Source of the DNA: Myxococcales bacterium
GTDB taxonomy: Bacteria > Myxococcota_A > Polyangia > Polyangiales > GCA-016699535
DNA: 64,000 nucleotides
Direction of reading: 5' to 3'
Assembly (NCBI GenBank): GCA_016699535.1
Contig: CP064980.1
Coordinates: forward strand, 3,232,001-3,296,000
Of the stretch, positions 53,538 through 62,773 are shown in pieces (the first letter of the stretch is position 1; every line of letters begins with the position of its first letter). The translations under genes and the position numbers were made by a program. A model generated the notes under the pieces. It was not told the origin of the DNA and ran no database searches. It was given only the letters and a program-made list of their open reading frames with translations.

Positions 53538-54175
53538 ACTACGATGATACGCGATTCGTTAGCCTTGCTGCGCTTCGCAGTAACAGTGGACAAACACACG
53601 TTTTCGGTGCGACTGGCGATGAGCAGAACACGCAGCTGATTGGTTTTGCGCCGGATGGCACTCTTCACTGGGTGGCTTCCGATGCTAGCGATTTGAACGA
53701 ACTTGAATCTAGTCTGATGTCCCCTGATGAACTCGACCTTCCGATGGCACAGGTCTGTCGCGAATGTGTGCAAGAATTTCGAACCTATCAATTCATAACA
53801 ATGCTTGTTGCATTCGCCGCCATCATTATCGGCCTGGTGGTTGTTAGAAGAGCCGGCGGATGGCAAGGCAAAGCCGTTGGCCTTGGAATCGTCGCTTTGG
53901 CCATTGCAACCTTTGTATCCTCCATGCGTGCTTGGATCGTCGCCGGCAATCCGGAAAAATCAAACGCGTCCATCGATATTCCACGCATCGAAACAAGCGT
54001 TGGAGACGACGGGTGGCTGATCCAATGGTTTGGTCAGGCTGGGCAGTTGCTTGTTGATCTTCTTAGCGGAGTCACCAACGCCTTCATCGGCGCCATCAAT
54101 CTTTTTGATAGACTCTATTGGTCTGCTTGGGATGGCTACGGCGGATACCCGGTGTGCACAGATGCCTGTCAATAG
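53534..54175 (+). CDS. membrane protein of unknown function
   Basis: About 213 residues from ATG 53534 (MNYDDTRFVSLAAL). The N-terminal 70 residues are beta-like and soluble (VFGATGDEQNTQLIGFAPDG), a CRECVQEF Cys pair follows, then two membrane segments (ITMLVAFAAIIIGLVV and AVGLGIVALAIATFVSSM), and a C-terminal tail with two more Cys. Possibly the C-terminal part of the preceding lipoprotein. No family recognised. Confidence 0.6.
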   Translation: MNYDDTRFVSLAALRSNSGQTHVFGATGDEQNTQLIGFAPDGTLHWVASDASDLNELESSLMSPDELDLPMAQVCRECVQEFRTYQFITMLVAFAAIIIGLVVVRRAGGWQGKAVGLGIVALAIATFVSSMRAWIVAGNPEKSNASIDIPRIETSVGDDGWLIQWFGQAGQLLVDLLSGVTNAFIGAINLFDRLYWSAWDGYGGYPVCTDACQ

Positions 54176-54200
54176 ATTCCGGGCCAGGGAGTGTTCTCTT

Positions 54201-54716
54201 TTATTTGAGCAAAGCTTCATTTAAAGGTTGATCGTAAACGAGAAGATCTTTAACGGTAACGCTTCCCTCAGAGGTTACAGAAACCTGCAGTAGAGCCTCA
54301 TCGGTGCGGGCAGCTTTGATAAAGATTCTTTCGAGTTCTGATGCGTGGGCCCCGGGAATATAGAATCGCTGAAGCTTTTCGAGTTGCTCATCACGGATGC
54401 TTGCGTCGCAACGACGGGTAGCTTCGCAGCGATCGAAGTGCACGCGCGGGGGCTTTCGCTCCCAGGTTTCAGTGAGACATAAACAACAATCTGCAAGATC
54501 ATCGCAGCTACGGGCGCCGCCATCCCAATCGTAGCCAACAACGTAGTGGATGTAGTGTCCTTTGAGAAGGTCGCGCGGATCGTAGCCTTTTAGGCTAAAG
54601 TACCACAGCGTTCCACGTTCGAGATTATACTGAGAGAAAGCAATGCTTCCAACGATCAGGACCAACGGCAGGGCAAGCGCGACGAGTATCCCGGTCTTGT
54701 TTGTTGATGGTGTCAT
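54201..54716 (-). CDS. GDYXXLXY domain membrane protein
   Basis: 171 residues with one N-terminal membrane segment (GILVALALPLVLIVGSIAFS) and the GDYXXLXY-type motif GYDPRDLLKGHYIHYVV near residue 45. Four Cys lie in DDLADCCLCL and the following region. It is usually encoded beside a DUF2157/DUF4401 membrane protein, and here it overlaps that gene by four bases (ATGA). The pair may form an envelope complex of unknown role. Confidence 0.85.
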   Translation of the reverse strand: MTPSTNKTGILVALALPLVLIVGSIAFSQYNLERGTLWYFSLKGYDPRDLLKGHYIHYVVGYDWDGGARSCDDLADCCLCLTETWERKPPRVHFDRCEATRRCDASIRDEQLEKLQRFYIPGAHASELERIFIKAARTDEALLQVSVTSEGSVTVKDLLVYDQPLNEALLK

Positions 54717-55870
54717 ACTTCGTCCGCCATTTGTTCAAAATGATCCATGACTCTGGGCGATTTGCGATACCAAAGCCATGCCACCAGTACAGTCAACATG
54801 CCACCTGTGATCAAACCCAAGCCGGTACTCAGCATCGAGCCAAAGACCTCGAAGTAGATCAGAACGATGCGCAGTCCCAGATAAGCTGTGACGAAACCAA
54901 AAAACCGAGACCACTGCAGGCGTAGTGCCGCCCATCCGAGAACGCACATGAAAGCAAGATTGCTCAACGCACCAACAAGCTCTATCGCCTCGTGGGTGAA
55001 CAGAAAAGGAAGCACGGTCACTGCAAACACAGATAGCAACACTGTCCGAAGTGCACTAATGCTACTCGGCGATAAGTTCGGATACATTCGGGGCAGAGCC
55101 ACAGCCGCTCCAATGCTTGGCGCAACCGCGAGCAGCGCCGAGAAGACAATCGTTTCATCTCCAGAAATATCTGCGTACCACGCGAACTGAGCGGCGAATC
55201 CCATGGCGACAAGGAACGCCCATGCCAGCGTTACGAACACAAAGCGAAAACGTGGCCGCTTCATTTTTATGGGAGCTATTTCGGAGAGCAACAAGAAAAG
55301 GAATGGCGCAAAATATGTGGCGAAAAAAGGAACATCCGGTGACAAACCGACCTTGTGTGCCTCGATCCAGCTTGTGAGCTGCACTACACAAGCGCCATAG
55401 GTGACTGCAAGGCCCAAGCCCCAAACCCAAGCGAGAAAGGTCGTTGAACCCAACAACACAACTGGCGCGGTGGCCATAGTCCACGCCAGAAGCAAACGGT
55501 ACAGAGGCGGATCCCAATGGTAAATTTGCCCTACCAAGGCCATCGATGTGAGCGTAAAAAGATAATACACAAGGATTAACGCGTCGCGTTGCCAAATCTG
55601 CTTTGCTTTGTGCAGCCGCCAAATACCCCATGCGATAGCAACTCCCACTAAGAGGTCAACGAAAATTTTAGCGAGGTCACTGATGTCCTGCCAGTTCGCC
55701 GCAACCGTGGAAATTAATCCCACCCCAATCGTAAACGCACCAAGCCCGCCAAGAGCGTACACCAACCGAGGTCCATTGGATCGCGACTCGAAGGCCGTGA
55801 TGTTCGCTAGGGTATCCTCATCGATCAACCCAGCATCTTTCCATGTCCGGAGCTTTGTTTTTAACGACAC
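54713..55870 (-). CDS. DUF2157 family membrane protein
   Basis: 385 residues with about ten membrane helices after a soluble N-terminal stretch (TWKDAGLIDEDTLANITAFE) that is typical of DUF2157 proteins. The start is GTG at 55870. Its last four bases overlap the GDYXXLXY gene. Function unknown; likely a polytopic inner membrane protein. Confidence 0.85.
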   Translation of the reverse strand: MSLKTKLRTWKDAGLIDEDTLANITAFESRSNGPRLVYALGGLGAFTIGVGLISTVAANWQDISDLAKIFVDLLVGVAIAWGIWRLHKAKQIWQRDALILVYYLFTLTSMALVGQIYHWDPPLYRLLLAWTMATAPVVLLGSTTFLAWVWGLGLAVTYGACVVQLTSWIEAHKVGLSPDVPFFATYFAPFLFLLLSEIAPIKMKRPRFRFVFVTLAWAFLVAMGFAAQFAWYADISGDETIVFSALLAVAPSIGAAVALPRMYPNLSPSSISALRTVLLSVFAVTVLPFLFTHEAIELVGALSNLAFMCVLGWAALRLQWSRFFGFVTAYLGLRIVLIYFEVFGSMLSTGLGLITGGMLTVLVAWLWYRKSPRVMDHFEQMADEV

Positions 55871-56166
55871 GATGTTAGCGGAGTAGCCTGATTCTCCAAC
55901 AGCGCCAATGCGACCGCCTCACGAAACAGAGTTTTCTCAGCTCTTCTTTGAGAGCACATTGCAGGCGCATGCAACCATTGAAAATCGATGACTCAGTTGA
56001 GCCTCGTTCACTGTTCGTGGCAATCTAGCGATACACAGGGCTTCGTGAGCATGAGTTAGATAGCCACATGGTTTCAAACGATTAGCACGCATGGGTGCTT
56101 GTTCTAGCTTTACTGAGCATGTAAAAGTTTGTTGAAACTGCATTGGCTTTAATATACACTCGGCAC

Positions 56167-57084
56167 ATGCCTTGGAAATTGGTAGCGCTTATTTTCGAGC
56201 TTTGCCTACTAATGAACTGTGGCCGTGTCGGCTACGATCAGATCGCTAACTCTCAGGACGGCGGAGACGCAGATGCGCCGGTGTCATTGGACGCTGGAAC
56301 CGATGGCAATGATTCACTTGATTCGGCACAAGCCCCAACCTGCTCCGATGGCGTTCAAAACCAAGATGAGACGGACGTCGATTGCGGCGGTAGCACTTGC
56401 GCTGCTTGTGCGGCGGGCCAAAGCTGCAACCAAAGTAGCGATTGTTTTTCTAACGCTTGCGCCACAACCTGTGCCGCGACCGTTGGAATAACCGAAAGTT
56501 TACGTCCTCCTGACCCGACTATATCCTATCAGTATTTTGGTGATTCCATGGACCTTTCTGCCAATCGCATGATCATCGGGGCCACCGAATTTTATCCATT
56601 TTCGCCGGGGACGGGACATGCGTACGTCTACGAACGCCAAGGCAACGGAAGCTGGCTTTTGGAAGATACGCTAAGCGCTTCGGACGGCGCCTTGGGCGAT
56701 GCCTTTGGCGCCAGTGTCACCATCGACGGTGACTATGCTGTTGTTGGCGCGCCAAACGTCGACGGTGGGGGCTTTTCCGATATCGGTGCTGCTTATATTT
56801 ATGAGCGACAGGGCAATGGAAGCTGGCTTGAAGTGACCAAGTTGACACAGACCCCAGCTGATTACACCTATTTTGGCGGCGCTGTTGAGATGGATGGCGA
56901 CCTCGCCTACATCACTCGCTATCGAGGTTCGGTTGGCGGAGGAAACTTCAGCGGTGGTATTTACGTCTACCGCCGAACCGGCCCCGGAAGCTGGTCATCC
57001 GAAGATACCTTGGGCTACAATCCACGGAAATCTCCGGCGGAGATTATTTGGGCTATTCGATTGCCATCGACGGCGATTGGTTGA
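56167..57084 (+). CDS. FG-GAP/integrin-repeat lipoprotein, first part before frameshift
   Basis: About 305 residues. Lipobox LMNCG (about Cys18); a Cys-rich module follows (DVDCGGSTCAACAAGQSCN), then beta-propeller repeats (FGASVTIDGDYAVVGAPNVD; AAYIYERQGNGSWLEVTKLT), typical of myxobacterial surface proteins with integrin alpha-like blades. The frame leaves the repeat pattern at CC 57022-57023: with a further C it would read YNPTEISGGDYLGYS into the next frame. Confidence 0.8.
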   Translation: MPWKLVALIFELCLLMNCGRVGYDQIANSQDGGDADAPVSLDAGTDGNDSLDSAQAPTCSDGVQNQDETDVDCGGSTCAACAAGQSCNQSSDCFSNACATTCAATVGITESLRPPDPTISYQYFGDSMDLSANRMIIGATEFYPFSPGTGHAYVYERQGNGSWLLEDTLSASDGALGDAFGASVTIDGDYAVVGAPNVDGGGFSDIGAAYIYERQGNGSWLEVTKLTQTPADYTYFGGAVEMDGDLAYITRYRGSVGGGNFSGGIYVYRRTGPGSWSSEDTLGYNPRKSPAEIIWAIRLPSTAIG

Positions 57085-57653
57085 TTGCAGGCGCGCCTGG
57101 TCGCTCTGATGGGTCTGCGACTTCGGGTGCGGTTTATCTTTATCGATGGAACGGCAGCTCGTGGGACTTTTTCAATCGTTATTTCGGATCGCTTAGCAAC
57201 AGCGATAACCACGAGTTTGGATCGTCGGTGTCTATCCAAGGCACGCGCTTTGTGGTAGGCGATGTTGGCCCGAATAACTCCGCTGGCTATGCTTACATCT
57301 TCGATTGGAACGGATCAACCTGGCAAGAGACCGCCGCATTACAGCCTTCGGATGGAAGCAACGACGATGAGTTTGGAAAAGACGTCAAACTCTATGGGGA
57401 CTTCGCCATCATCGGCGCACCTTATAACACGACTAACACGGGTGGTTTGGGCGCGGGATACCTCTACGTTCGTCAGCCAAACAACAATTGGGCGTTGGCG
57501 ATCAAATACGAAGCAAGCGATTACTATGGCGCCGATGCCCTCGGCTATACGGTGTACATCGACAGCAGCCAAGTTTACCTGTTCGCCAATTGGAAATTTA
57601 ACACGGCAAGCTACGATGACGTGGGAGCCCTTTACATCGTTGATCTCCCTTAA
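57048..57653 (+). CDS. FG-GAP/integrin-repeat lipoprotein, second part after frameshift
   Basis: 201 residues of continued blades (YSIAIDGDWLIAGAPGRSDG; DEFGKDVKLYGDFAIIGAPY; GYTVYIDSSQVYLFANWKFN) to the stop. The frame is open upstream to the shift point at 57022-57023, so this is the end of the preceding gene rather than a gene of its own. Complete product would be about 495 residues. Confidence 0.75.
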   Translation: MGYSIAIDGDWLIAGAPGRSDGSATSGAVYLYRWNGSSWDFFNRYFGSLSNSDNHEFGSSVSIQGTRFVVGDVGPNNSAGYAYIFDWNGSTWQETAALQPSDGSNDDEFGKDVKLYGDFAIIGAPYNTTNTGGLGAGYLYVRQPNNNWALAIKYEASDYYGADALGYTVYIDSSQVYLFANWKFNTASYDDVGALYIVDLP

Positions 57654-57742
57654 TAGTTTGTATTCGAGGGGACACTCTCCGCGACGCTTTGTCGCTTGAA
57701 TGCATTAAAGCGTGGGTGTATGTCCATGTGCAAGGAGTCAGT

Positions 57743-58375
57743 ATGACAGATAAAGTAACCTTCTATTATAATCCGATGTCACGCGGTCGCATTGCCCATT
57801 GGATGCTCGAAGAAGTTGGCGCCGAGTACGAGATTAAATTGTTGAAGTGGGAAACGGGCGATCATAAGTCGGCGGATTATTTAAAAATCAATCCCATGGG
57901 AAAAGTCCCTGCGATTGTTCATAAGAAGGTTGTCGTGACAGAGACTTCTGCTATCTGTGCCTATTTAGCCGACGCTTTCCCTCAGGCAAACTTAGCACAT
58001 GATGTGAGGGATCCGCGTCGTGGCGCCTACTACCGCTGGCTCTTTTTTACGGCTTCATGCATGGAGCCGGCCATGCTTGATAAAACAAATCCGCGTATGG
58101 ATAGTCCAAAGCCAAGCCATCTAGGGTACGGTAGCTATAGCGACGTGGTTTCTAATCTTGAACAGGCAGTCTCGAATGGTTTTCTCTTGGAGGAGCAATT
58201 CAGCGCCGCGGACCTATTTCTCGCTTCCAATCTGGAATGGTATATTTTCACCAAAGCTCTAGAGGCTAAGCCGGTCTTTACCAAATACATTGCGCGATGC
58301 CAGGACCGTCCCGGATACAAACGTTACATCCAAAGGCTGGTCCAATCGGCTAGTGCTCTGATTGGAAAGTATTGA
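57743..58375 (+). CDS. glutathione S-transferase family protein
   Basis: 210 residues from ATG 57743 (AAGGAG seven bases ahead). The N-terminal thioredoxin-like domain begins VTFYYNPMSRGRIAHWMLEE, with the glutathione-binding VTETSAICAYLAD (ETSAI) at about residue 63; the C-terminal helical domain has EEQFSAADLFLASNLEWYIF. Likely conjugates glutathione or acts as a thiol-dependent stress protein. Alone in its region. Confidence 0.9.
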   Translation: MTDKVTFYYNPMSRGRIAHWMLEEVGAEYEIKLLKWETGDHKSADYLKINPMGKVPAIVHKKVVVTETSAICAYLADAFPQANLAHDVRDPRRGAYYRWLFFTASCMEPAMLDKTNPRMDSPKPSHLGYGSYSDVVSNLEQAVSNGFLLEEQFSAADLFLASNLEWYIFTKALEAKPVFTKYIARCQDRPGYKRYIQRLVQSASALIGKY

Positions 58376-58564
58376 GCCGAGATCGTAAAGTGAAGGGGTG
58401 AGATGCTAGGAAGCAAAGCGCGGTAATATCGCGAATATTTCAAGGTTTTCTGACGCTGCAGCTCGCGCCTTCACTGCGGCGAGAGGGATCAATACTTTTC
58501 GATCGGAGCACTAGTTTGGGCATCCGAAATAAAATAGAATTTGATCATTGTGGAGGCTCGGCTT

Positions 58565-59782
58565 ATGCCTGCGCGCATGGCGGACGATCAACACGGGCAA
58601 TTAGTATTGGTGCAAGTAACCGGGCGTGATCACGTCGGTATTACAGCAGCTCTAAGTCAAACCGTGGCAACGGCAGGCGCCGAGTTGATCGACATCGAGC
58701 AAGTGGTGGTGCAGGGCCATCTAACCCTTTGTTTGTTAATTCGTGTAGATGGAACGCCAGCAAAAGGCGAGCCTGTGCTTAAGGATCTGCTCTTCACCGC
58801 AAAACAGATGGGCCTTGAGCTGCAGTTTGATTTGCTTGAGCAGCAAGAAGAAGGCACTGGACAAGATTTTTTTGCAGTAACTGCAATTGGTGATGCGCTC
58901 GGAGCTTCGCAGGTCGCGGAACTTACCAAAGCGCTCGCTTCACACCGTGCCAACATCGTAGCGATACGACGTTTGAGTGAAGGTGTTTTGTCTTCATTGG
59001 AAGTGATCATCGCCCTACCCGAAGGCAGCGAAGAAGCGCTGCGAACAACACTGATTGAACAGAGCGACAAACACCATTTTGACGTGGCTCTTCAGCGTGA
59101 CAATCTTACCAGACGCTCGAAGCGCCTTATCGTCATGGACATGGATTCCACGCTTATTCAAATCGAAGTCATCGATGAGTTGGCCAAGCTTGCTGGCGTC
59201 GGTGACAGTGTTGTCGCGGTGACCAAAGAAGCCATGGAAGGAAAGCTGGACTTCGAAGCCTCGCTTCGCAAACGTGTATCGTTACTCAAGGGCTTGGACT
59301 ATGCCCAGGTCGTCCAACTAAGCCGAAACTTGCCTTTGACGGAAGGTGCGCCTGAGTTGTTGCGGGTCTTAAAAACGCTCGGTTATAAAACCGCAGTAAT
59401 CTCCGGAGGCTTTATGTGTGCGGCCGAAGCACTGCAAGCCACGCTTCGGCTTGATTATGCTTACGCGAACCGCTTGGAAGTTCGCGATGGAAAGCTGACC
59501 GGCGCTCTAGAAGGCGAGATCGTTACACCGCAGCGCAAAGCCGAGTTACTAAGCACCATTGCCCAACACGAAAGCATTGCTGCTGAACAAACAATTGCTA
59601 TCGGCGATGGCGCCAACGATTTATTGATGCTCTCTCGTGCAGGGCTAGGCATCGCATTTCACGCGAAAAAGCGACTGCGCGATGCGGCAGACACCGCTTT
59701 GAGTCGAGGCGGCCTCGATCGCATCTTGTATCTTCTTGGACTTCACGCACGCGACGTCCAACACCTCATGAAGGCTCCCTAG
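58565..59782 (+). CDS. serB: phosphoserine phosphatase with N-terminal ACT domains
   Basis: About 405 residues from ATG 58565, preceded by GGAGG. Residues about 10-165: two ACT-like domains (VQVTGRDHVGITAALSQTVA; AVTAIGDALGASQVAELTKA). C-terminal HAD phosphatase: VMDMDSTLIQIEVIDELAKL (DxDxT nucleophile), ISGGFMCAAEAL, and GDGANDLLMLSRAGLGIAFH. It makes L-serine from phosphoserine in the cytosol; the ACT part may bind serine as feedback effector, as in actinobacterial and some gamma/deltaproteobacterial SerB. Monocistronic. Confidence 0.93.
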   Translation: MPARMADDQHGQLVLVQVTGRDHVGITAALSQTVATAGAELIDIEQVVVQGHLTLCLLIRVDGTPAKGEPVLKDLLFTAKQMGLELQFDLLEQQEEGTGQDFFAVTAIGDALGASQVAELTKALASHRANIVAIRRLSEGVLSSLEVIIALPEGSEEALRTTLIEQSDKHHFDVALQRDNLTRRSKRLIVMDMDSTLIQIEVIDELAKLAGVGDSVVAVTKEAMEGKLDFEASLRKRVSLLKGLDYAQVVQLSRNLPLTEGAPELLRVLKTLGYKTAVISGGFMCAAEALQATLRLDYAYANRLEVRDGKLTGALEGEIVTPQRKAELLSTIAQHESIAAEQTIAIGDGANDLLMLSRAGLGIAFHAKKRLRDAADTALSRGGLDRILYLLGLHARDVQHLMKAP

Positions 59783-59838
59783 ACGCATGTTTTACGTTGG
59801 TCGACCGTTGCTTGCACAGCCTAACAACAGCGTGAGCT

Positions 59839-61386
59839 TTATCCGCAGCTACCATTTAATGGTAGCTTGTAGTTGTCGGCGCCATCTAAATCGCAAACCA
59901 GTTTCCAAGTGAGCACTCCACGACATGGATCGCATGCACAAACATAGTGACCGTCGAGTCCTGCAAGCGAGTCTCCCGTTGGCGCGTGGTGCAAATCGTA
60001 ATTTTCCGAGGTTGAGCCTGGACAAAGCCAACCATTGCACAGCTGTCCTGAGCTAGCAGGAACCCATCCATCTGCTGTTTGTTTACAAGGACCAAAATCC
60101 TGGCCAAATTCATCCCCCTGAGTAAACAGGCCATCTTCGCACACAAACGACAGACCGGTAGTATGACTATTGTGCGTTGGGCAACTCAAGTTTCCAGACG
60201 GAGGCGGCGTCGAAGCATGCAGGGGCTCAACGAACGAATCATCCGGCGAGTTTGAAGATGTGTTATCAACATCAGTATCGTCAACGAGGACGAGATCTGG
60301 GTCATCGCTTTCATTGATGAGGGAAACATCCGGCGGGTTAGTTTCTCCATCGCTAAAATTGGTAGAATTTACCGCGATGAACTTCCACCAATTCTCGTTT
60401 TTCGTCCGAGGAAGCTTCGCAAACCGCCATTTGTGGTACTCTGATTCTACACAACCCCAGCCATCGTCATGATCGCAATCAAACTGGGTTGTGGGAAATG
60501 ACTGATCAGGTACAGGTCCAAAAGCATGACACGTTGAAGAGACCTCTAAGGGACTATTGTAGTTATATTCTTCTCCCGCTGCTGAATTTGGTGGATGGTG
60601 AGTGTCACCACACCCTGCGATACCGTTGGAAGAGGTACCTAGGTATTTTGAAAATTTTTCATAATTACCTTTTGGAAGTTTGCCTGCCTCTTCAACGTGT
60701 TTGAGCGTGTCATCCACACGGTGTCCATAGTCGTGCAGCATCTCCGCAACATGCCGTTCATAACTAAAACCCATGAGAACAAAGCGCCGAGAGCAGGAAC
60801 GGCGCGAAACCGAGACAGTGGGTCCATTTATCCAAAAAGAATCCCGTCCTACCATGCTGCTTTCGAAAAAACCAAAGCCAGGTGCGCCTAAAAGCAGGAC
60901 TTCATCCACTTCCCGCTGAGCAACTCTGTTACAAAGATCGTGATCACGTACTATCTTCTCGTAATCCGCATTCTTCGTATTATAGCAAGAACTGCCGTCA
61001 TTCAGGCACTGCTCATATGACGTTTCATTAAATTGTTCTCCTATCATTGGAGGAAAAGCATCGACGTCTTTCCAGTCGACAATGTCATACGCAACTCCTC
61101 CACCAGAGGCTTGGTATAGTGCCTCGCTAAACCCGGTGACAAGTTCACGCGGATCTTGCCAAAAATGTTGTTCGCGTAGCGAACCGCCACTGACAATAGG
61201 ATCATAGTTGATGACCAATACTTTCAGTCGTACCGACTGTTCTGCATACGGCAACCATGCTCCGAGCATGGCTCTCTTTGCACTCGCTTGATCGGAATCT
61301 GCAACTGGAACACAACCAGCCGTAAGAAAAGCATGGGAACAATAGATAAGAATAAAAAAGCAAAAGCTACGAAAAAATGGTTGCAT
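59839..61386 (-). CDS. lipoprotein with possible metal-binding HDYGH motif
   Basis: About 515 residues from ATG 61386 (a start at 61404 is in frame). Signal and lipobox TAGCV (about Cys25). Residues about 60-270 contain LKVLVINYDPIVSGGSLREQ and SYERHVAEMLHDYGHRVDDT, which resembles the His pair of a zinc peptidase (HxxxxxxHDYGH), but the family is unknown to me. The C-terminal 130 residues are Cys-rich with a repeated WLCPGSTSENYDLHH-like module. No neighbouring partner. Possibly an outer-membrane protease or adhesin. Confidence 0.65.
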   Translation of the reverse strand: MQPFFRSFCFFILIYCSHAFLTAGCVPVADSDQASAKRAMLGAWLPYAEQSVRLKVLVINYDPIVSGGSLREQHFWQDPRELVTGFSEALYQASGGGVAYDIVDWKDVDAFPPMIGEQFNETSYEQCLNDGSSCYNTKNADYEKIVRDHDLCNRVAQREVDEVLLLGAPGFGFFESSMVGRDSFWINGPTVSVSRRSCSRRFVLMGFSYERHVAEMLHDYGHRVDDTLKHVEEAGKLPKGNYEKFSKYLGTSSNGIAGCGDTHHPPNSAAGEEYNYNSPLEVSSTCHAFGPVPDQSFPTTQFDCDHDDGWGCVESEYHKWRFAKLPRTKNENWWKFIAVNSTNFSDGETNPPDVSLINESDDPDLVLVDDTDVDNTSSNSPDDSFVEPLHASTPPPSGNLSCPTHNSHTTGLSFVCEDGLFTQGDEFGQDFGPCKQTADGWVPASSGQLCNGWLCPGSTSENYDLHHAPTGDSLAGLDGHYVCACDPCRGVLTWKLVCDLDGADNYKLPLNGSCG

Positions 61387-61642
61387 ACAAATCCCTTTTT
61401 TCACTACTGCAGCAATAAATGTGCCAATTAGCTCACACTGTCCCCCAATAGTTCGCCTGTAATCATTCTTGTTTTTATCAACAGAAAAACAGCAAGATGG
61501 CTAACTGGGTTGCCAATGAGGACTTTCGACCTCAACGTTGACAGGCAAGGTTCGACTCGCCATGAGTATCTGCACCCATGGGATTGCCTTTCCGCCAACA
61601 GACTATTGCCTAACCTTATCGGATCGAATTTTTCCACAGCCT

Positions 61643-61676
61643 TGACACACATACCAACTGGTTGGTATGTGTGTCA
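61643..61676. promoter_or_regulatory. 34-bp perfect operator overlapping promoter of the TetR gene
   Basis: 16-base arms TGACACACATACCAAC and GTTGGTATGTGTGTCA with a two-base centre end two bases ahead of the TetR start codon at 61678. TTGACA (61642-61647) and TATGTG (61666-61671, 18 bases later) fit a sigma-70 promoter; the expected start of transcription falls at the ATG, so the mRNA is probably leaderless. TetR proteins bind such palindromes, so this is likely autoregulation. Confidence 0.8.
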
Positions 61677-61677
61677 T

Positions 61678-62322
61678 ATGGGTAGGCCTTCCAAAAGAGA
61701 CGAGCAACTACCAAAGCGTGAGAAACTTCTTCTTGCGGCCTTCAAATTGATTCGTAGCCAAGGGTACTCAGCCACGAGCGTTGATGAGCTATGTAAGGAA
61801 GCAGGCGTGACAAAGGGCACTTTCTTTCACTACTTCAAGAGTAAAGATGCACTCGCTGTTGCTGCCGCCAATCACTGGTCTTTGGTCACCGGAAACTTCT
61901 TTGACTCCGCTGCTTATCACGACAGAAAGGATCCCTTGCAACGATTCATTGGCTACATCGATTTTAGAAAAGAGATTCTTCAAGGCACAGTTGCAGAGTT
62001 TACATGTCTAGTAGGCACAATGGTGCAAGAGACTTACGATGCACAGCCTGATATTCGAAAAGCATGCCGTGAGAGTATCTTTGCTCATGCACAAAAGCTG
62101 GAGGCTGATATACGCGAAGCGAAATCCCTCTACGCGAATAAGGGAAAGTGGTCTGCTGAAAGTCTAGCTCTTCATACTCAAGCAGTGATTCAGGGGGCGT
62201 TTATTTTAGCCAAAGCGAGCGGCAGTGCCGATATTGCAGCACAGAGTCTTGATCATCTCAAAAACTACGTCCAGCTATTATTTAGTGGTGGTGAAGCAAG
62301 CAAAAGGAGAGAAAAGCAATGA
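61678..62322 (+). CDS. TetR-family transcriptional regulator
   Basis: 214 residues from ATG 61678. N-terminal helix-turn-helix: KLLLAAFKLIRSQGYSATSV then DELCKEAGVTKGTFFHYFKS, followed by a ligand-binding C-terminal domain. The 34-bp palindrome directly upstream suggests it represses itself and the two genes behind it. No ribosome binding site precedes the start, in line with a leaderless message. The stop overlaps the next start (ATGA). The likely ligand is unknown; partners suggest a small toxic compound. The frame is open to 61510, but that part lacks TetR sequence. Confidence 0.92.
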   Translation: MGRPSKRDEQLPKREKLLLAAFKLIRSQGYSATSVDELCKEAGVTKGTFFHYFKSKDALAVAAANHWSLVTGNFFDSAAYHDRKDPLQRFIGYIDFRKEILQGTVAEFTCLVGTMVQETYDAQPDIRKACRESIFAHAQKLEADIREAKSLYANKGKWSAESLALHTQAVIQGAFILAKASGSADIAAQSLDHLKNYVQLLFSGGEASKRREKQ

Positions 62323-62696
62323 ATAGAAATTCAGTTGCATGGTTTGAGATTTACGTAACAGATATTGAACGCGCAAAGCGTTTCTATGAATCTGTTTTCC
62401 AAAGAAAACTAGAAAAGCTGGGCCCGGATGACTCGGACTTTGAAATGTGGTCGTTTCCGGGGAGTCCGGAGCAATATGGGGCGTCTGGAGCTTTGTGCAA
62501 AATGAAAGGTTTTGAGCCTGGCAACAACAGCGTACTTGTCTACTTTTCTTGCGAGGACTGCGCCGTTGAAGAAAAACGCGTGCAAGAATTTGGCGGACGA
62601 GTTCAAAAAGAAAAAATGTCCATCGGCGAGTACGGCTTTATTTCACTGGTGTTCGACACCGAAGGCAACATGTTTGGGCTTCACTCCATGAAATAA
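62319..62696 (+). CDS. VOC-family (glyoxalase-like) protein
   Basis: 125 residues, one vicinal oxygen chelate module (SVAWFEIYVTDIERAKRFYE; GFISLVFDTEGNMFGLHSMK). Metal ligands expected in the family are compatible (His and Glu positions), but substrate is not evident. Translationally coupled to the TetR gene by ATGA. Confidence 0.88.
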   Translation: MNRNSVAWFEIYVTDIERAKRFYESVFQRKLEKLGPDDSDFEMWSFPGSPEQYGASGALCKMKGFEPGNNSVLVYFSCEDCAVEEKRVQEFGGRVQKEKMSIGEYGFISLVFDTEGNMFGLHSMK

Positions 62697-62773
62697 GGAT
62701 GAGATCTCAAAACTACCAGTAGCAAAACGATGTATCGGAAGCATTTTCACAAAATAATTTAAAGGAGAGTCAA

